NCBI GenBank assembly: GCA_947652605.1
Contig: OX393583.1
Coordinates: 14,425,222 to 14,489,221, forward strand
Length of the DNA stretch: 64,000 nt
Direction: 5' to 3'
Source: Elmis aenea
Lineage: Eukaryota; Arthropoda; Insecta; Coleoptera; Elmidae
Part shown: piece after piece, positions 10,586 to 22,680 of the stretch
How the letters are laid out: each line of letters begins with the position of its first letter
Position numbering within the stretch: the stretch's first letter is position 1
Notes under the pieces: model-generated
Database searches by the model: none
Seen by the model: only the letters and a program-made list of their open reading frames with translations
Told to the model about the DNA's origin: nothing
Position numbers and translations under genes: made by a program

Positions 10586-11484
10586 CAGGGCCGTTTACAG
10601 ACAATCGGGGCCCCGGGGAAGCAATAGACAACGGGCCCCCCTTTTCTCCAAGAAAGATATAAATTTAAGACTCGCATTTTAATATACAGGTGATCCACAT
10701 AAAAGAGCCACTATTGGGAATTGGGGGATTGACAAATATTGAAACAAATGAATGCTTATATTTTGCGTAAAAAAATCTACAACCGAGTTAGTTATTTACA
10801 ATTAACAAATGCCTATTTTGATTTTTGTTGATTATCTAGCGTGCCATGGAACTTTTTTAAAACATTAAAGGATCATTGAATAGGTCTCAGAAAGAGGAAC
10901 AATTTGTCTAATTTAAACTTCTTTGAGGCTCTTACCGTTTTAAAGGCCTATGGTTAGGCTTACCATGTTTTCGTAAAGTCAAACCGGGACCCCACGTTCT
11001 TTTTTTTTATTCATAAGAAATTGGCACAAACAAGTGGGGTGGAGGAGACAAAATGCGCCGCAGGTGATTTTTTTTTAATTCTAAATGATCCAAACGTATT
11101 TTAATGCCAAATTAAATAGTACAGTACCTACATACTTTATCATCCAAAATTGCAGTTTTATGGCAAACTTTTCTGTTTTTTTATCAGATTGCCCCACGCT
11201 TCTCACAAACTTATTTTTAATAAAGGTAAAAACTTTCACTAATAATGTCTATTTAGATAAAGGAAATATAAATATAATATTACTATAAATTTTAAAAAAG
11301 TATAACCATTTCGGTCAAAAATTTAAAAAAAAAAAATTGCTGTGTTTTAAATTTATTTTATTTTATTCGTCGCTGTTCTCATAAATGCAAACAAAACATT
11401 GTGTATTAGCTCGAAACCGGGCTCCCTTTGCAACACCGGGCCCCGGGAATTAGTCCCGTCTTCCCCCCTCTGTGATAGGCCCTG
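10586..11484. mobile_element. hAT MITE with 8-bp duplication
   Basis: Ends CAGGGCCG... and ...GGCCCTG are imperfect inverted repeats, flanked by an exact 8-bp duplication GATGCATA (10578-10585, 11485-11492). GC-rich GGGGCCCCGGG blocks sit next to both ends. It interrupts a transposase gene and has a half foldback inside. Confidence 0.92.
10687..10975. mobile_element. Half foldback inside the hAT MITE
   Basis: It starts CAGGTGATCCACAT after TA and shares its body with 28985-29338 (blocks AGGTCTCAGAAAG and CTCTTACCGTT). No second arm was found. Confidence 0.55.
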
Positions 11485-12930
11485 GATGCATAGGCTGCTC
11501 AATAGTTATGTGTGGATTATCTGATCCCCAAATGCGACAATTTTGCTTATTGACATAGCCTTGAAACACGAAATCGAAGTTACCATTCATGCGATTGGAG
11601 CCCAAACAATGTAATGAAAAATTGGGTTGATCGGATGGGATACTGTCAAGCCAGCCGTGGCAGTCATTTGAATGATGTTTTGTTTCATTCTCAAATGAAA
11701 ATGTCCAATCTTTCTAATTAACTGATATATTCATTAGTTTTTTTTTTTTTATAGCCGATTCAAATTCCAAACGTTAGATGGCCCACCCTATACTTGACTT
11801 AAACTGGGATAAAATAAGAATAACTTAAGTAGTTTTTAACAAATGTAAACAAATGGATATATTCAGTTTATTCGTTTATTCTTAAAAAATACATTTTTAT
11901 GTAGAATTTAAAAAAAAAATTATGGAGTGAACATAAATACTAATTTTTAAATATAACTTTTATTATTTTTTGATTACACAAAATTTCTTTGCAATAGAGA
12001 AATATTATTAATAAAAATATGTGAAATGGAACTAACATTATAAACAGGAAACACAAGTGCCGAAATTCAAATTACCAGTATAAAAACATAACAATATGAA
12101 TGGTATAAGGATAATAATAAAAAAATTGCACTTTTTGACTTAGGTGCTTTTTCCCGCCGACCACAGATATTACACCTAACTTTCTTATTTTAAATGACAA
12201 CCATAGTTGGCTTTGACATAAATCGAAAGCTTATTTTTTGCGCTTTTCAAAAATATATAATTTGCTTATGGTTGCCATTTAAAATAAGAAAGTTAGGTGT
12301 AATATACCGGCATTTATATGACTAAAAAACAATTGAACATCACTGTCTTATTAAGGACAAAAAACGATGCCAAAAATTTCTGTCAATCTTTTCGTTTAAG
12401 CGAGATATTTAACATTTTTGAAAATTGCCATAAATCGGTTTTTGGCTATATTTTGAAAATTAAAAAAGATATCAAAAACCTGTTTACGGCAATGAATTCC
12501 TCTCAAAAAAAGAAATCAAGACTAAGTTCTTAGTTTTTTTCTATCTCTTATAATAACCGAGATACCCTGTGTGGGCATCGAAAATATACCACCCTGTACA
12601 TATACATATATACAGTGTGGTTGATTTTTCATTGTCCAGCTTATATCTACCGAAATATTAATGTTACCAAAAAAAGTTAAATGAGAAACTTATTAAACAA
12701 AAGCTGGTCTACAAAATTGTGCTAAAAATTTTATTCCATAGCCTACCAGTTTTTCGGAAAAATATCCAACTTTTGTTTTTTAAATAGAACACCCTGTATA
12801 TTTTTACAGAATCACATTCTAAATCAATTTCTCTTTACAATGATATATCATAAGTACCATTTTGCTTTTAAATTATGCACAATATTTCATAAAAGGAATT
12901 ATTAAAGTCGGCTGTGACATTGTTTTGTTT

Positions 12931-14381
12931 CAGGGATGGAAAACGTAACGTAACGATACCCGATAACGTTATAATAACGATTCAACTATAATTTTTTATA
13001 CAATAACGTAACGATATTTTTATAACGTTATATAACGTTATAATAACCGATAACGTTTCGTTAAAAGTTATTTTGTATCGTTATTCTCTATAAATTAAAT
13101 TTTTATATGGCGATCTTTTTATTTTCTGAAGATATATTATTTTGTTTGTATTTTAGAAATTAAAATGAAAATAAAATATCTCAACCTCAACGTAATTTTG
13201 TAGGTACTATTTTTTAAATTTACATTTACAGATCCCAAAAATAATTTCAGAGTTACAAATAAAAATTATTTTTATACAGCATGTTTCTTAAATAATGTGA
13301 AAAAATTCGGGAGGTGAAACTTAATCGAAAATTAAGAGGGGTCTTTCATATTTTTTTTTCTTAAGGGTCTCCTTTCGTAGTTACACCTCCCTAAAGGGGA
13401 CCTGTAAAATTGGGTTTTTATTTTATTTCCCAATTTGGATAAATGTGGGAGATTTATACTTATAAAAAGGTTTCCCATAGTAATATTTTCAATCATCTTC
13501 CACTTTCATAAGGGGCTGAAAAGTGCGACCCCTGTTGGTTTTTTTATCAGGACTTTTTGGTGGGTTGAAATCTAGCAATTTTAAATTTTCTTTAAGAACT
13601 TGATTTATTTAGAAGTTTTTTTAATTCTTTAACTGTTTTCGTTAAACCTACAGTTTTTGAGTAAAAAATTATATGAATGAACATGAACCATCAAATATTC
13701 CAATATAAAACGATATTGGATAGAGGTGAAGGGTATAATTCATTTTGACGTGTACGCGGCGACAACGCTAAAACGCCCGTCAATTCTACCCAATATGAAC
13801 ATAAACATCATATTCACTCATTTAATTTTTTACTCAAAACTGTAAGATTTACGAGAAAAACTAAAGAATAAAAAAAGGTTCTAAATAAATCAAACTAACA
13901 AAAAAAAATTTTTGCAAAATTTCAACTCACCAAAAAGTTCTGATTACAAAACCAACAGGGGTCGCACTTATCAGCCCCTTATGAAAGTGGAAGATGATTG
14001 AAAATAATACTGTGGGAAAACTTTTAATAAGTATAAAACATCTACCAAATATCATGGTCCTACATTTATCCAAATTTGAGAAATAAAATAAAAACCTAAT
14101 TTTATCGATCCCCTTTAGGGGGGTGCAACTCCGAAAGGAGACGTCTAAGGAAAAATTGTTATATAAAAGACTCCACTTTATTTTCAATACGGAATCACCT
14201 TCCGAATTTTTTCGCATTATTTAAGAAACACCCTGTATATCATAATTTATGTAACGTTATATAACGTTATATAACATAACAATTCATTTTTTTAACGTTA
14301 TTTATAACGTTATATAACGAAAACAAATAATAAATAACGTTATACAATAACGTAACGATTTAAAACGTTATTCCATCCCTG
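12931..14381. mobile_element. hAT MITE with AACGTTA subterminal repeats
   Basis: Ends CAGGGATGGAAAACG / CCATCCCTG are flanked by an exact 8-bp duplication TTTTGTTT (12923-12930, 14382-14389). Clusters of ATAACGTTATAA motifs lie next to both ends, as expected for hAT transposase binding regions. It contains the foldback 13277-14235. Confidence 0.93.
13277..14235. mobile_element. TA-flanked foldback nested in the hAT MITE
   Basis: The left end CAGCATGTTTCTTAAATAAT is matched inverted at 14235, with TA at 13275-13276 and 14236-14237. Another copy of the family starts at 63449. The 96-codon minus-strand frame at 13927-14217 is a by-product of the arm sequence. Confidence 0.88.
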
Positions 14382-14919
14382 TTTTGTTTATTGCAAATAC
14401 CTGTCAAATTTGTTTACATTAGCAAACACTTGTCAAATCAGACAGAAATAAGTGTAATTATAATTAAGAAAAATGTACTATACAAATAATGAAAAAGTTG
14501 ATATGCTGTGCTGTTTCCACAGCCGACTATAATAATTCTCTTTTTTTGAAATATTGAGCATAATTTAAAAGCAAAATGGTACTTATGATAATATCATTGT
14601 GAAGAGAAATTGATTTAGAATGTGATTCTGTAAAAATATACAGGGTGTTCTATTTAAAAAACAAAAGTTGGATATTTTTCCGAAAAACTGGTAGGCTATG
14701 GAACAACATTTTTAGCACCATTTTGTAGACCAGCTTTTGTTTAATAAGTTTCTCATTTAACTTTTTTTGGTAACATTAATATTTCAGCAGATATAAGCTG
14801 GACAATGAAAAACCAGCCACACTGTATAGTGAATTTCATCTAAAATTACTTAAGTAATGCCCAGCTCTGGCAGAAAGCAACAGTTAGTGTTAACACCTGA
14901 AACTGGGCAATATCAGCGC

Positions 14920-15169
14920 CAATTGAAGGGTTTAGTGCAAGAACCGACTGTGCGGTTTTGAGAAAAACTTAAACAAAACTCTTTGCAGACCTTGTGTTTG
15001 GGGAAGAATAGGCTAGGTTTCATGACAAATACATTTTCCTATTCAATACATGAACGATTCTTACACCAAACGATGTTAAAAAAATTTCTATAGGTACACT
15101 AATAGACCCAAAACTCAATTTTGCTCGAAAATGTCGTTTAGCCGGTTATTGCACCAAGCCCTTCAATTG
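14920..15169. mobile_element. Small MITE
   Basis: CAATTGAAGGGTTTAGTGCA at the left and its approximate complement ending CCCTTCAATTG at the right form imperfect inverted ends of about 27 bp. The flanks do not show a clear duplication, so the superfamily is left open. Confidence 0.6.
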
Positions 15170-15354
15170 TGTTGGGATTTAGCCTAATTTTAGGGGTTAA
15201 CATGATTGTTAATACTAATAGTTGTTCATTTGTGATCGGGCCTAAAACACTCTCAATACAAGGCCATACGAAAAACGTTTGTTAAAACAAGCGACAGTTT
15301 GATAACAATTGAACACAAGTGCTGCAAGTCAGCTACTGTTATATACATACTGTT

Positions 15355-15545
15355 GTGGCCCACTCAGTTTACTCTTTTACTAGTATTTGAATAATTGAGT
15401 CTGCTTTAGTCATTCGTTCAAAGACAAAAAGTTTGTCTTATTGTAAATATTATTTGTACATTGTTATATAAATATTATTGTAATTACACAGAACAATAAA
15501 AACTTGAATCATCGAAAACAAGTTGCTGTTACTTGGGTAACAATT
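15355..15545. mobile_element. Possible solo LTR fragment
   Basis: A stretch from TGTTGTGGCCC to GGGTAACA contains an AATAAA signal followed by ACTTGAATCATC, an LTR-like arrangement with TG...CA ends. There is no clear target duplication and no adjoining retrotransposon, so the call is weak. Confidence 0.25.
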
Positions 15546-15772
15546 CATGTACTATGTCGATACAATTTAGTGTAGACAAACGTAGAAAATGTAGATTTAA
15601 TTTTAATAGATTTGCTATATTTTATGATTAAAAAACTATTTTTGTACAGTTATCATATCGTGCATTTTGAAATGCCAAGTTATTAATTGTTTTTATGTTT
15701 CATGTGTGACTTCGAAGTCAAAGTCAGCATTTACCAGTATTTTATTTAAAAAATAACCATGTGAATCCTATA

Positions 15773-17234
15773 CAGGATGTCTCAGATTACATTTCCAGCA
15801 TGGGGATCTCGCTTATTATAAGAGATACAGGTTTGTTTAAATTAGATGAATTATTCCTTAGTATGAGAGGAGTCACAATCAATTTTTAAAAGTACAAAAA
15901 TCCTCGTGCTTCAGATATTATAGCAAAATATATGAAAATGTTAAATTTTTTTTTCTCTCATAATTTTTTTGTCTTAATCATTAGAACAATTTTATTTGTA
16001 CTTTTTAATGGAGAATGTAACTGTTATTTTAATTTTTTTTAGCAACTACCATTTTCGAGATATTACCCCTAATTTCATTTTTTCTTATGGGCCACGAAGT
16101 TGGCTATGGAATAGTTAAATGTGCTTTTTTTTCTCTTTTAAATGAGATATTACTTGCTACATTTATTTTTATAAATAAGCCACAAAATGAAGAAAAATCG
16201 TATTTTACCCATCACTTATTTTACCCATCATCTATGAAAATAAAAACAAAAAACAACTAATTCAATGTCAAATGATAGTTACTATTTTTGCGGTATCATT
16301 TATTAGAATTTGATAGTATTGTTGTGTAATTCGATAGTCTTTTTAGCAAATTTGTTATCATAATTATGGGCACATTTACAACTAATTAAAAATTGTAAAT
16401 ATTGAAATGCTACATTCTTTGCAGTATAAACTGTGTAAAAATAAATAATTTGTTTTGGATTTTTCGTTGGTTTCTCGAAAAAACCATATTCTTTTATATT
16501 TATTTCCAAATTCGTTGCCTTTTTTCGGGATATAGCTCTAAGTATATTCGCTCAGCTTCTACACAGTTTTTATGGTAAAGAATGTAGCATCTCAACATGT
16601 CAAATTTTTTGCTATTTTTAAATGTAGCCATCATTATAAGAATTACTACAAAAACCATCGAATTTCACAACAATAATATGAAATTCTGATAAATGATACC
16701 GCAGACAAATAGTAACTGTCATTTGACATTAAACTAGATCTTTTTTGTTTTTATTTTCATAGGTAGCTTGATAAGAGATGGGTAAAATACGATTTATCTT
16801 CATTTTGTGACTTATTTATAAAAATAGATATAGCAAGTAATATCTCATTTAAAAGAGAAAAAAAAAGCACATTTAACTGTTCTATAGCCAACTTGGTGGC
16901 CCACAAGAAAAAATGAAATTAGGGGTAATATCTCGAAAATGGTAGTTGCTAAAAAAAATCTAAAATAACTGTTACATTCTCCATTAAAAAGTACCTCAAG
17001 AAAGTACAAATAAAATTGTTCCAATGATTAAGACAAAAAAGTTATGGGAAAAAAAAAGAAATTGGACATTTTCATATATTTTGCTATAACATCTGAAGCA
17101 CGGAGAATTTTGTAATTTTAAAAGTTAATTGTGGTTCCTCTCATGCTAAGGAATAATTCATCTAATTTAAGGAAACCTGTATCTCTTATAATAAGCGAGA
17201 TCCCCATGCTGGAAATGTAATCTGGGACACCCTG
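15773..17234. mobile_element. TA-flanked foldback element
   Basis: CAGGATGTCTCAGATTACAT at the left is matched inverted at the right end (...GGACACCCTG), with TA at 15771-15772 and 17235-17236. The whole 1.46 kb is close to a single hairpin; short frames inside are not genes. Confidence 0.9.
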
Positions 17235-17236
17235 TA

Positions 17237-18376
17237 TAGTTTATAGTTGCCAAAAAACAACAATGCGGGTCGTATTCTTTACTTCTCAATGAGTAAGACC
17301 GCCTTCTGTACACGAACAAGTTTATTGTTTAGCATCACCAACGCCTCCCAAGAGCAGATGGAGACCCTTGTAAAAACAATTCTGATTGACTGACTAAAAA
17401 CAGAAAAACAAAATTATGCATCATATAATATGGTCCAGTGCCCTCTTTTGGACTGTTTCGCTAACTTTTACAGCTTGCTCCACCTGTTGCTGGTTCTATG
17501 TATCATTTTTTTAAAACTCAGTGTCATAAGATGTGTGAATGGCAAATTTTTTATTGAAAATAGCTTGTCCATATCTTTTTTTTTAAGTGGTGCTATGCTT
17601 AGTTGCTATTTATTATTATGCCAGTTATAGGTTAAATCACTTAAATTAACACGTTAACTGTTCAAGCATTTTTTTCAAATCCAACTTCACATGCTAATGT
17701 GTCCACATACTTAAACAACATGTTCAACTGTTTTTGGAATTACGCACATAGGACTTTCAAGAGTCATGTGATACAAAATATTTGCTCAATAAGCTTTAGA
17801 TAACCCTCTTTTTACGTCGTACAACCATTTCAGAACCTTTAAAGGCACATTTATGTTGATATTCACATATGGCATACAAATGTGCAAGTAAGAAGCGTCA
17901 TGAGTCATGAGCCAAATTTGGCTCATCCGGCAGTTAACGTGTTGAGATAAAACAATTGCTAAAAATTCATTTGTTTGTGTTTCTGCTAATGTAGTAAGAC
18001 CTCTGTTTTATTTGGACAAAAAAATAATATAAAGTATGTTAAGTAGCTGCAATAAACGTTAAAAGTTAAATACGTATTGAACAATTATTAAATACACAAG
18101 TACCTAACCTAACCTAACCTAACGTACACAAAAATGCAGACGACCTTGTACAGTAAAATAAAAGTTGTATGTAACTGTTTTTTATGTACGTCCTGTATGA
18201 ATTTCAACTTGTGTAATACTGCTTATTTTTAATCGACTGTATATTGCAACCCAAAGATTTGTTAATATTTAGTGACTGCCATTTGTCCTTGTTATCTTAA
18301 AAAATGAAATCAAGGGCACATTATTGTTTTTAAATTTTTTACCACAAAATTTTAGAAAACCCCGGTTTTTCTTAAA
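17237..18376. other. No recognised gene
   Basis: AT-rich sequence without convincing reading frames or terminal repeats, apart from the CCTAA run at 18103-18123. Confidence 0.6.
18103..18123. repeat. Interstitial telomere-type repeat (CCTAA)4
   Basis: Four uninterrupted CCTAA units correspond to TTAGG, the ancestral arthropod telomere repeat, on the other strand. The run is very short and internal, so chance or repair-linked insertion are both possible. Confidence 0.8.
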
Positions 18377-18596
18377 TACAGTAGATTCTGTTTAATCAAG
18401 ACACATCGGGCTTAGAACATTTTGGCCCAATTAAGCGGCTGGCCCGTTGATGTGAAGTTTTTCGCCAAAGTAAAGAAAGGGATACATCTAATCAAAGCAA
18501 ATTGCTAGGTTGTTAAATGCTTTCACATGCACACATGTGAGCTAGTCGAAGCTAAAATTATGGACCATAGTTTGTTTTTGTTGCGTCTGAGTTATA

Positions 18597-19527
18597 CAGG
18601 GTGTTTTACTTTTCCATGTGGTACTATTGCTATCTCCGTAAATAATGAAAATACAAGGTTGGTTAAATGGGACAAAAGTTAGCTATTTAGGAGTGTATTT
18701 TAAACAAGATTATTTAGATTAAAAATGCTATGGCTTGCGTGATATAACGAAAAAACCGAAATGGATCAAAATTTTAAACTAAAATATCTAATACACAAAA
18801 ATGCAAAAGGAAAACAAAATGCTAGATTATGTTTGCTATAAACTAGTAATAGTCAAATTTGTATTCATAAATTACTGTGCGAGATATTTGATAAAACTAC
18901 TTTTTTTAAATGGCAGTCTTAGTAGGTGGTGACTTAAATGTGATGTTTATTTTTTTCTCTTTACAAGGATATTATATTTTATGTGTGTATTTACAAAAAT
19001 TAACGAAATAACTAAAAAAATGTGAAATCTAAGATAAAAATCAACGCTGCCATGGGAAAAACAATAACTGACTTGTTTTATTTTGACCCTTCTAGTCCAA
19101 CTCGTCACTCTTTTGGCAGTGGCATTAATCAAATGTAAGGGCAATGTTGATTTTTGTCTTGGGTTTCGTATTTTTTTAGTTATTTCGCTTATTTTTGTAA
19201 ATAAACTAAATATTATAGATATCATTGTGATGAGAAAAAAATAAACTTTACATCTAAGTCACCACCTACTTAGACTGCAATTTTAAAAAAAAGTAGTTTT
19301 ATCAAATATCTCACGCAGTAATTTACAAATAAAAATTTGACTATCTAAATGTAGCAAAATTTTTGCTTAAGCATTTTAGTGTATTATCAATGGATAACCG
19401 AGATATTTGAGTTTGAAAAATGTGAGCGATTTCAGTTGTTGCTAAATTTTGTCCCATTTAACCAACCTTGTAATTTCATTACTTACGGAGACAGCAATAG
19501 TACCACATGGAAAAGCGAAACACCCTG
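18597..19527. mobile_element. TA-flanked foldback element
   Basis: CAGGGTGTTTTACTTTTCCA at the left is matched inverted at the right, with TA at 18595-18596 and 19528-19529. The arms meet near 19060 with little loop. Confidence 0.9.
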
Positions 19528-19557
19528 TATATTGTGTTTTTCCAACACTTTACTAAC

Positions 19558-19840
19558 CAGGGCTGTGGAGTCGGAGTTTAGGGGAAATTTCTGGTCAGTG
19601 GAGTCGGAGTCGGGAAAAATGTACCGACTCCGACTCCAAGTACAACAAAAAATTGCGAGGTGGTCCTTTGCCGCAAAATTTAAACTGAAATTTTTTATAA
19701 TTTTTTTTTGTTTTATTATTTTTTTCTTATATTACACACAATAAAATGTCTTAGTATTTAATTTTGTTGGAGTCGGAGTCGACCTACTAAAATTATCAGG
19801 AGTCGGAGTCGACTTTTTTTTTACCGACTCCGCAGCCCTG
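19558..19840. mobile_element. hAT MITE with GGAGTCGGAGTC motifs
   Basis: Ends CAGGGCTGTGGAGTCGG and the inverse CCGACTCCGCAGCCCTG are flanked by an exact 8-bp duplication TTACTAAC (19550-19557, 19841-19848). Subterminal GAGTCGGAGTCG repeats lie on both sides. Confidence 0.95.
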
Positions 19841-20354
19841 TTACTAACATGCATAAAGGAATTAAAGAAAGATAAACAAAAGTACACGTAGCATTTTAAT
19901 AAATTCTTGAACAAGGAATATGAATTTTCTAAACAATATTTATTGTCAACAGAAATTAAAATTATGTTTAAGAAATTTTTGAAAAAAGTAACATTCCTAA
20001 AAACCCTTCGTGTGAGTGAATCTCCGGCGATCAGAAATTTACTTAAGACACCACACTGACAGCCAAGTGAAATCTTACAAAAGTTTAAAAAACACGTTTC
20101 AAGTGCCATTTGTTATCCATTGCATTTCGTAAAGGACACAGTACTGAAAGGTTTTCAATATTTTTTCTTGTGATTTATTATATTAAGCAATTGAATGATA
20201 AATGTTGGTCTAAAATATACCTACTGTTACGATTAAATGGCATGGTGTCCCAAATAAACGAACTAAATTGCTGTTATTTTCTTGATTTGGTTACTGCTCT
20301 TTAAGGTTTAGCCCAAATAAGCGACTCACCCGATTAAGCGGAATCTACTGTAGC

Positions 20355-21780
20355 TGCAAAAATTTCAAAATAAACTAGAATTTTTTTTTTCTTCAATAAT
20401 ACGCTTATAAAATTATATTTTTATGTCTATTTGGTTCACTCATAATATTGCAAAGTATTTTAAATGTTATATCTTAGTACCTCATTTTGTGTTTATACTA
20501 TAGGCCTAATAATCTATTTCTTTTAAGTCAACATTAAACATCATTAATTTTTGAAATGGGTCCTAATTTGTAAATCCAGAATGTAATGTTGATGTGTACC
20601 TAATTCAAGATTAATATTGTCAAATATTTAAACTAAATTTTGTGCTTACATAATGTGACTGAATAAAATGAATTAAAAAATTTGCTGCTTTTTTTTACAT
20701 TTGTAGAGTAAGTACTCCTTATCCAACTTTGCATTAAAACACGTTTGAACTTCTAAAATTCAAAAATATTGCCTTCGGAGCATTTAGTCATCCCTTCGCT
20801 TTATTGTGTCAATCTATGCTCATTTTTAAAATTCAAAGGTTGAAACAACATTTTATTAAGAAAAATATATTCTATATCATATTTAAAATCGCGGTAGCGG
20901 TTTTTAAAAACAATTTTTAGATGTTGTATTTGTTTTAATAGTTCCCTATTCAATAGTTTACAAAAAAAAAAATCTTAACGAGGATCTATAATAGACCCAA
21001 AAAAAATGCTAGAATTGGATTTCTTAGAAAATTTAATTTTTGATAAAAGTTAGTGCATGGCCTAAAACTAATTTTAAGTTGAAATAAATTTAGATAAAAA
21101 TATATGTAACCCTAGATTTTAACGATTTTTGAAAGATTAACGTAAGTAGAGTGCCCTCGTCTTACGCGTTACTAAACTTACTAAAAATGTCAACAGAACA
21201 AACATGATATTTATTTTAATTCAAATTAAATATCGCATCAACAGTTTTTAAGGAATTCGAGAAATGTCGTATGCTCATATTATACACAAAATTTTGTTTT
21301 CTCATAGCATGCTTTTAATTTTCAACAGTTTATTCAATACTTCATTAAAATCAATTACAATACCTATCAGATTTGTAACACTTTTTATTTTCCATAATTG
21401 ACGAAAATTAATTTAACAATACTCCGCAATACACGAAGGGATAGCTATTTCATTAATTAATTAAAAATTACTACCAGTAAGTACATAGTGAAAATAAAAA
21501 TTCCGAACAAAGCACAAATTATCAAAGAATTTCTAGCTGGTTGCAAATTATACAATTAATCACGATCATATTAATGTCAAAGTGACAGTTTTAGCAGAAC
21601 AACAACAAAACAAAAAAATAGTTTTGTTTTTTATTATGCTTTTTTTTTGTACAAGATCATTTGATTCAAAACTTGGACAAAATGAGTTTTTCTCAAATGT
21701 TTGGAGTAAAATATCGTTTTAGATATTAAGTGTCATATATGATTGAAATCAGAAGACAAAATGCTATCCGACTATGAGAT
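20355..21780. other. No recognised gene
   Basis: AT-rich DNA with no coding frame of note and no clear element ends. Confidence 0.55.
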
Positions 21781-21797
21781 TAGAATTTTTTCGCCGT

Positions 21798-21925
21798 ATT
21801 TAAAAAAATGAAGTTGATGATGGTTCTGAAGAGACGAAACGTTGTTGGAAATTCTTTGTTATCTCAAAATATAAAGCGTATGAAGTTGCCATTGAGAAGT
21901 ACTTCCAGATTGTCGATATCTTAAA
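21798..21925 (+). repeat. Penelope-like fragment with hammerhead-like core (tentative)
   Basis: TTGATGATGGTTC-TGAA-GAGACGAAACGTT resembles a hammerhead ribozyme core: a CUGANGA-like box with C3 changed to U, a short stem II closed by UGAA, then GAAACGUU. Such motifs are known in Penelope-like elements. No reverse transcriptase is nearby. Confidence 0.35.
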
Positions 21926-21959
21926 ATATGTAGGATATAGGGCTAAAAAACGAAAATCA

Positions 21960-22126
21960 ATTTTTTCAATTTTTCATGAATAACTTTTGAACTAAGACAG
22001 CTATGAAAATTTTCTTTGCATATATTTGATGAGCATCTAATTTCGCAACTTTGCACTAATTTAACCGACCTCGTAGCTCTTAAGATAAGCGAGATCCCAA
22101 TGCATTTGCTCGAGTTTGGGACACTG
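21960..22126. mobile_element. Half foldback (right arm)
   Basis: The right terminus GGGACACTG precedes TA at 22127-22128. The body (TTTGATGAGCAT, AAGCGAGATCCC) resembles 59363-59479. The left arm is missing. Confidence 0.6.
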
Positions 22127-22267
22127 TATATATTTAATTTCCCACCTTTTTGTAGATGCAGAAAATAAGCAGTGTAAACGTTGCAATATTCCGATTTTTT
22201 TTTACAGTATGCTACTGGAAGCAGCATCACAAATTAACTATCAAATTAAAAGAATGTGATAAGCATA

Positions 22268-22664
22268 TATGTAATAAACCTATATCGCGCCTTCCCTATC
22301 TTCGCAATGAGTGGAAAGTGAATCCTATTGAATGAAATGGAAATATGTACCTCTCTTTCTAAGGTGTACTTTTCACAGTTGGCAGCAAACATAGAAAATC
22401 AAATAAAACTAGGATTACTGACAAAACCGGCATGAAAATTGTTGAGGTTATGTTATGAAACGTGATTTTTGCAAATTTCATATATTTAAACTGTCAAAAA
22501 TGAGGTAAACATTACGCGCGCTTCTCACGTTGACCAATCCGATGAATATTAGCTGTCAATGGTCCAATCGCCGCCCTAAAAAGAGAAGTTGTATATCTGC
22601 ACCGTTGACTATGTTACACAAAATCTGAACTACTAGCAATATTCAATATAGGTTTATTACATTA
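22268..22664. mobile_element. MITE of about 0.4 kb
   Basis: TGTAATAAACCTATAT at the left end is matched exactly by its complement at the right end, with TA-rich flanks. No coding sequence. The superfamily is uncertain. Confidence 0.65.
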
Positions 22665-22680
22665 TATGGTGATAAGCAAG

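Larger units (their letters stand above)
10306..11730 (-). pseudogene. Mariner-like transposase, DDE-domain relic split by a hAT MITE
   Basis: The upstream part (about 11730-11485) reads GYVNKQNCRIWG before the insertion. The downstream part (10577-10306) reads on with HPQRVTVWCGFW, FFFENEQGAAVTVN, DDIWFQQD and NWPPRSCDL. These are standard blocks of IS630/Tc1/mariner transposases of insects; the last two carry catalytic aspartates. The first catalytic block is missing and the frame ends at 10306, so the gene is an internal-deletion relic as well as being interrupted. Joined across the MITE, the two parts stay in register with the family, which shows that the MITE entered later. Confidence 0.85.
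10223..12167 (-). mobile_element. Mariner-like element inserted in foldback B
   Basis: Inverted ends TCTGTGGTCGGCGGGAAAAA face each other, flanked by TA at 10221-10222 and 12168-12169. The uninterrupted target is visible in the sister foldback copies (AATATATTACACC). Minus-strand transposase pieces lie inside. A hAT MITE splits the element at 10586-11484; without it the element is about 1.04 kb. Confidence 0.88.
9919..12596. mobile_element. Foldback family B copy, enlarged by nested insertions
   Basis: Ends match those of 2945-4126, with TA at 9917-9918 and 12597-12598. The extra 1.95 kb is a mariner-like element inserted at a TA inside it. Removing that insert restores a sequence like the other family B copy. 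Confidence 0.88.
12613..14824. mobile_element. TA-flanked foldback enclosing a hAT MITE
   Basis: The left end CAGTGTGGTTGATTTTTCAT is matched inverted at the right end; TA lies at 12611-12612 and 14825-14826. The arms agree for about 300 bp on each side. An internal CAGGGTGTTC end near 12795 and 14642 suggests a composite of two related elements. Confidence 0.88.
18379..20350. mobile_element. Tigger/pogo-type MITE with two nested elements
   Basis: Ends CAGTAGATTC(T/C)G(T/C)TTAATC and the inverse CGATTAAGCGGAATCTACTG are flanked by TA (18377-18378, 20351-20352), typical of Tigger/pogo elements. No transposase remains. It contains a foldback (18597-19527) and a hAT MITE (19558-19840). Confidence 0.85.

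Noticed and set aside
13927..14217. 96-codon minus-strand frame
   Set aside because: It lies in one arm of a foldback, and the other arm has only an eroded counterpart; no domain.
5406..14874. One very large hAT element joining CAGAGCTGGGCAAG and GCCCAGCTCTG ends
   Set aside because: The 8-bp flanks differ and a desaturase exon lies between; they are separate fragments.
19379..20109. Frames of 121 and 125 codons on opposite strands
   Set aside because: They cross element borders of the Tigger-type MITE and the hAT MITE inside it.
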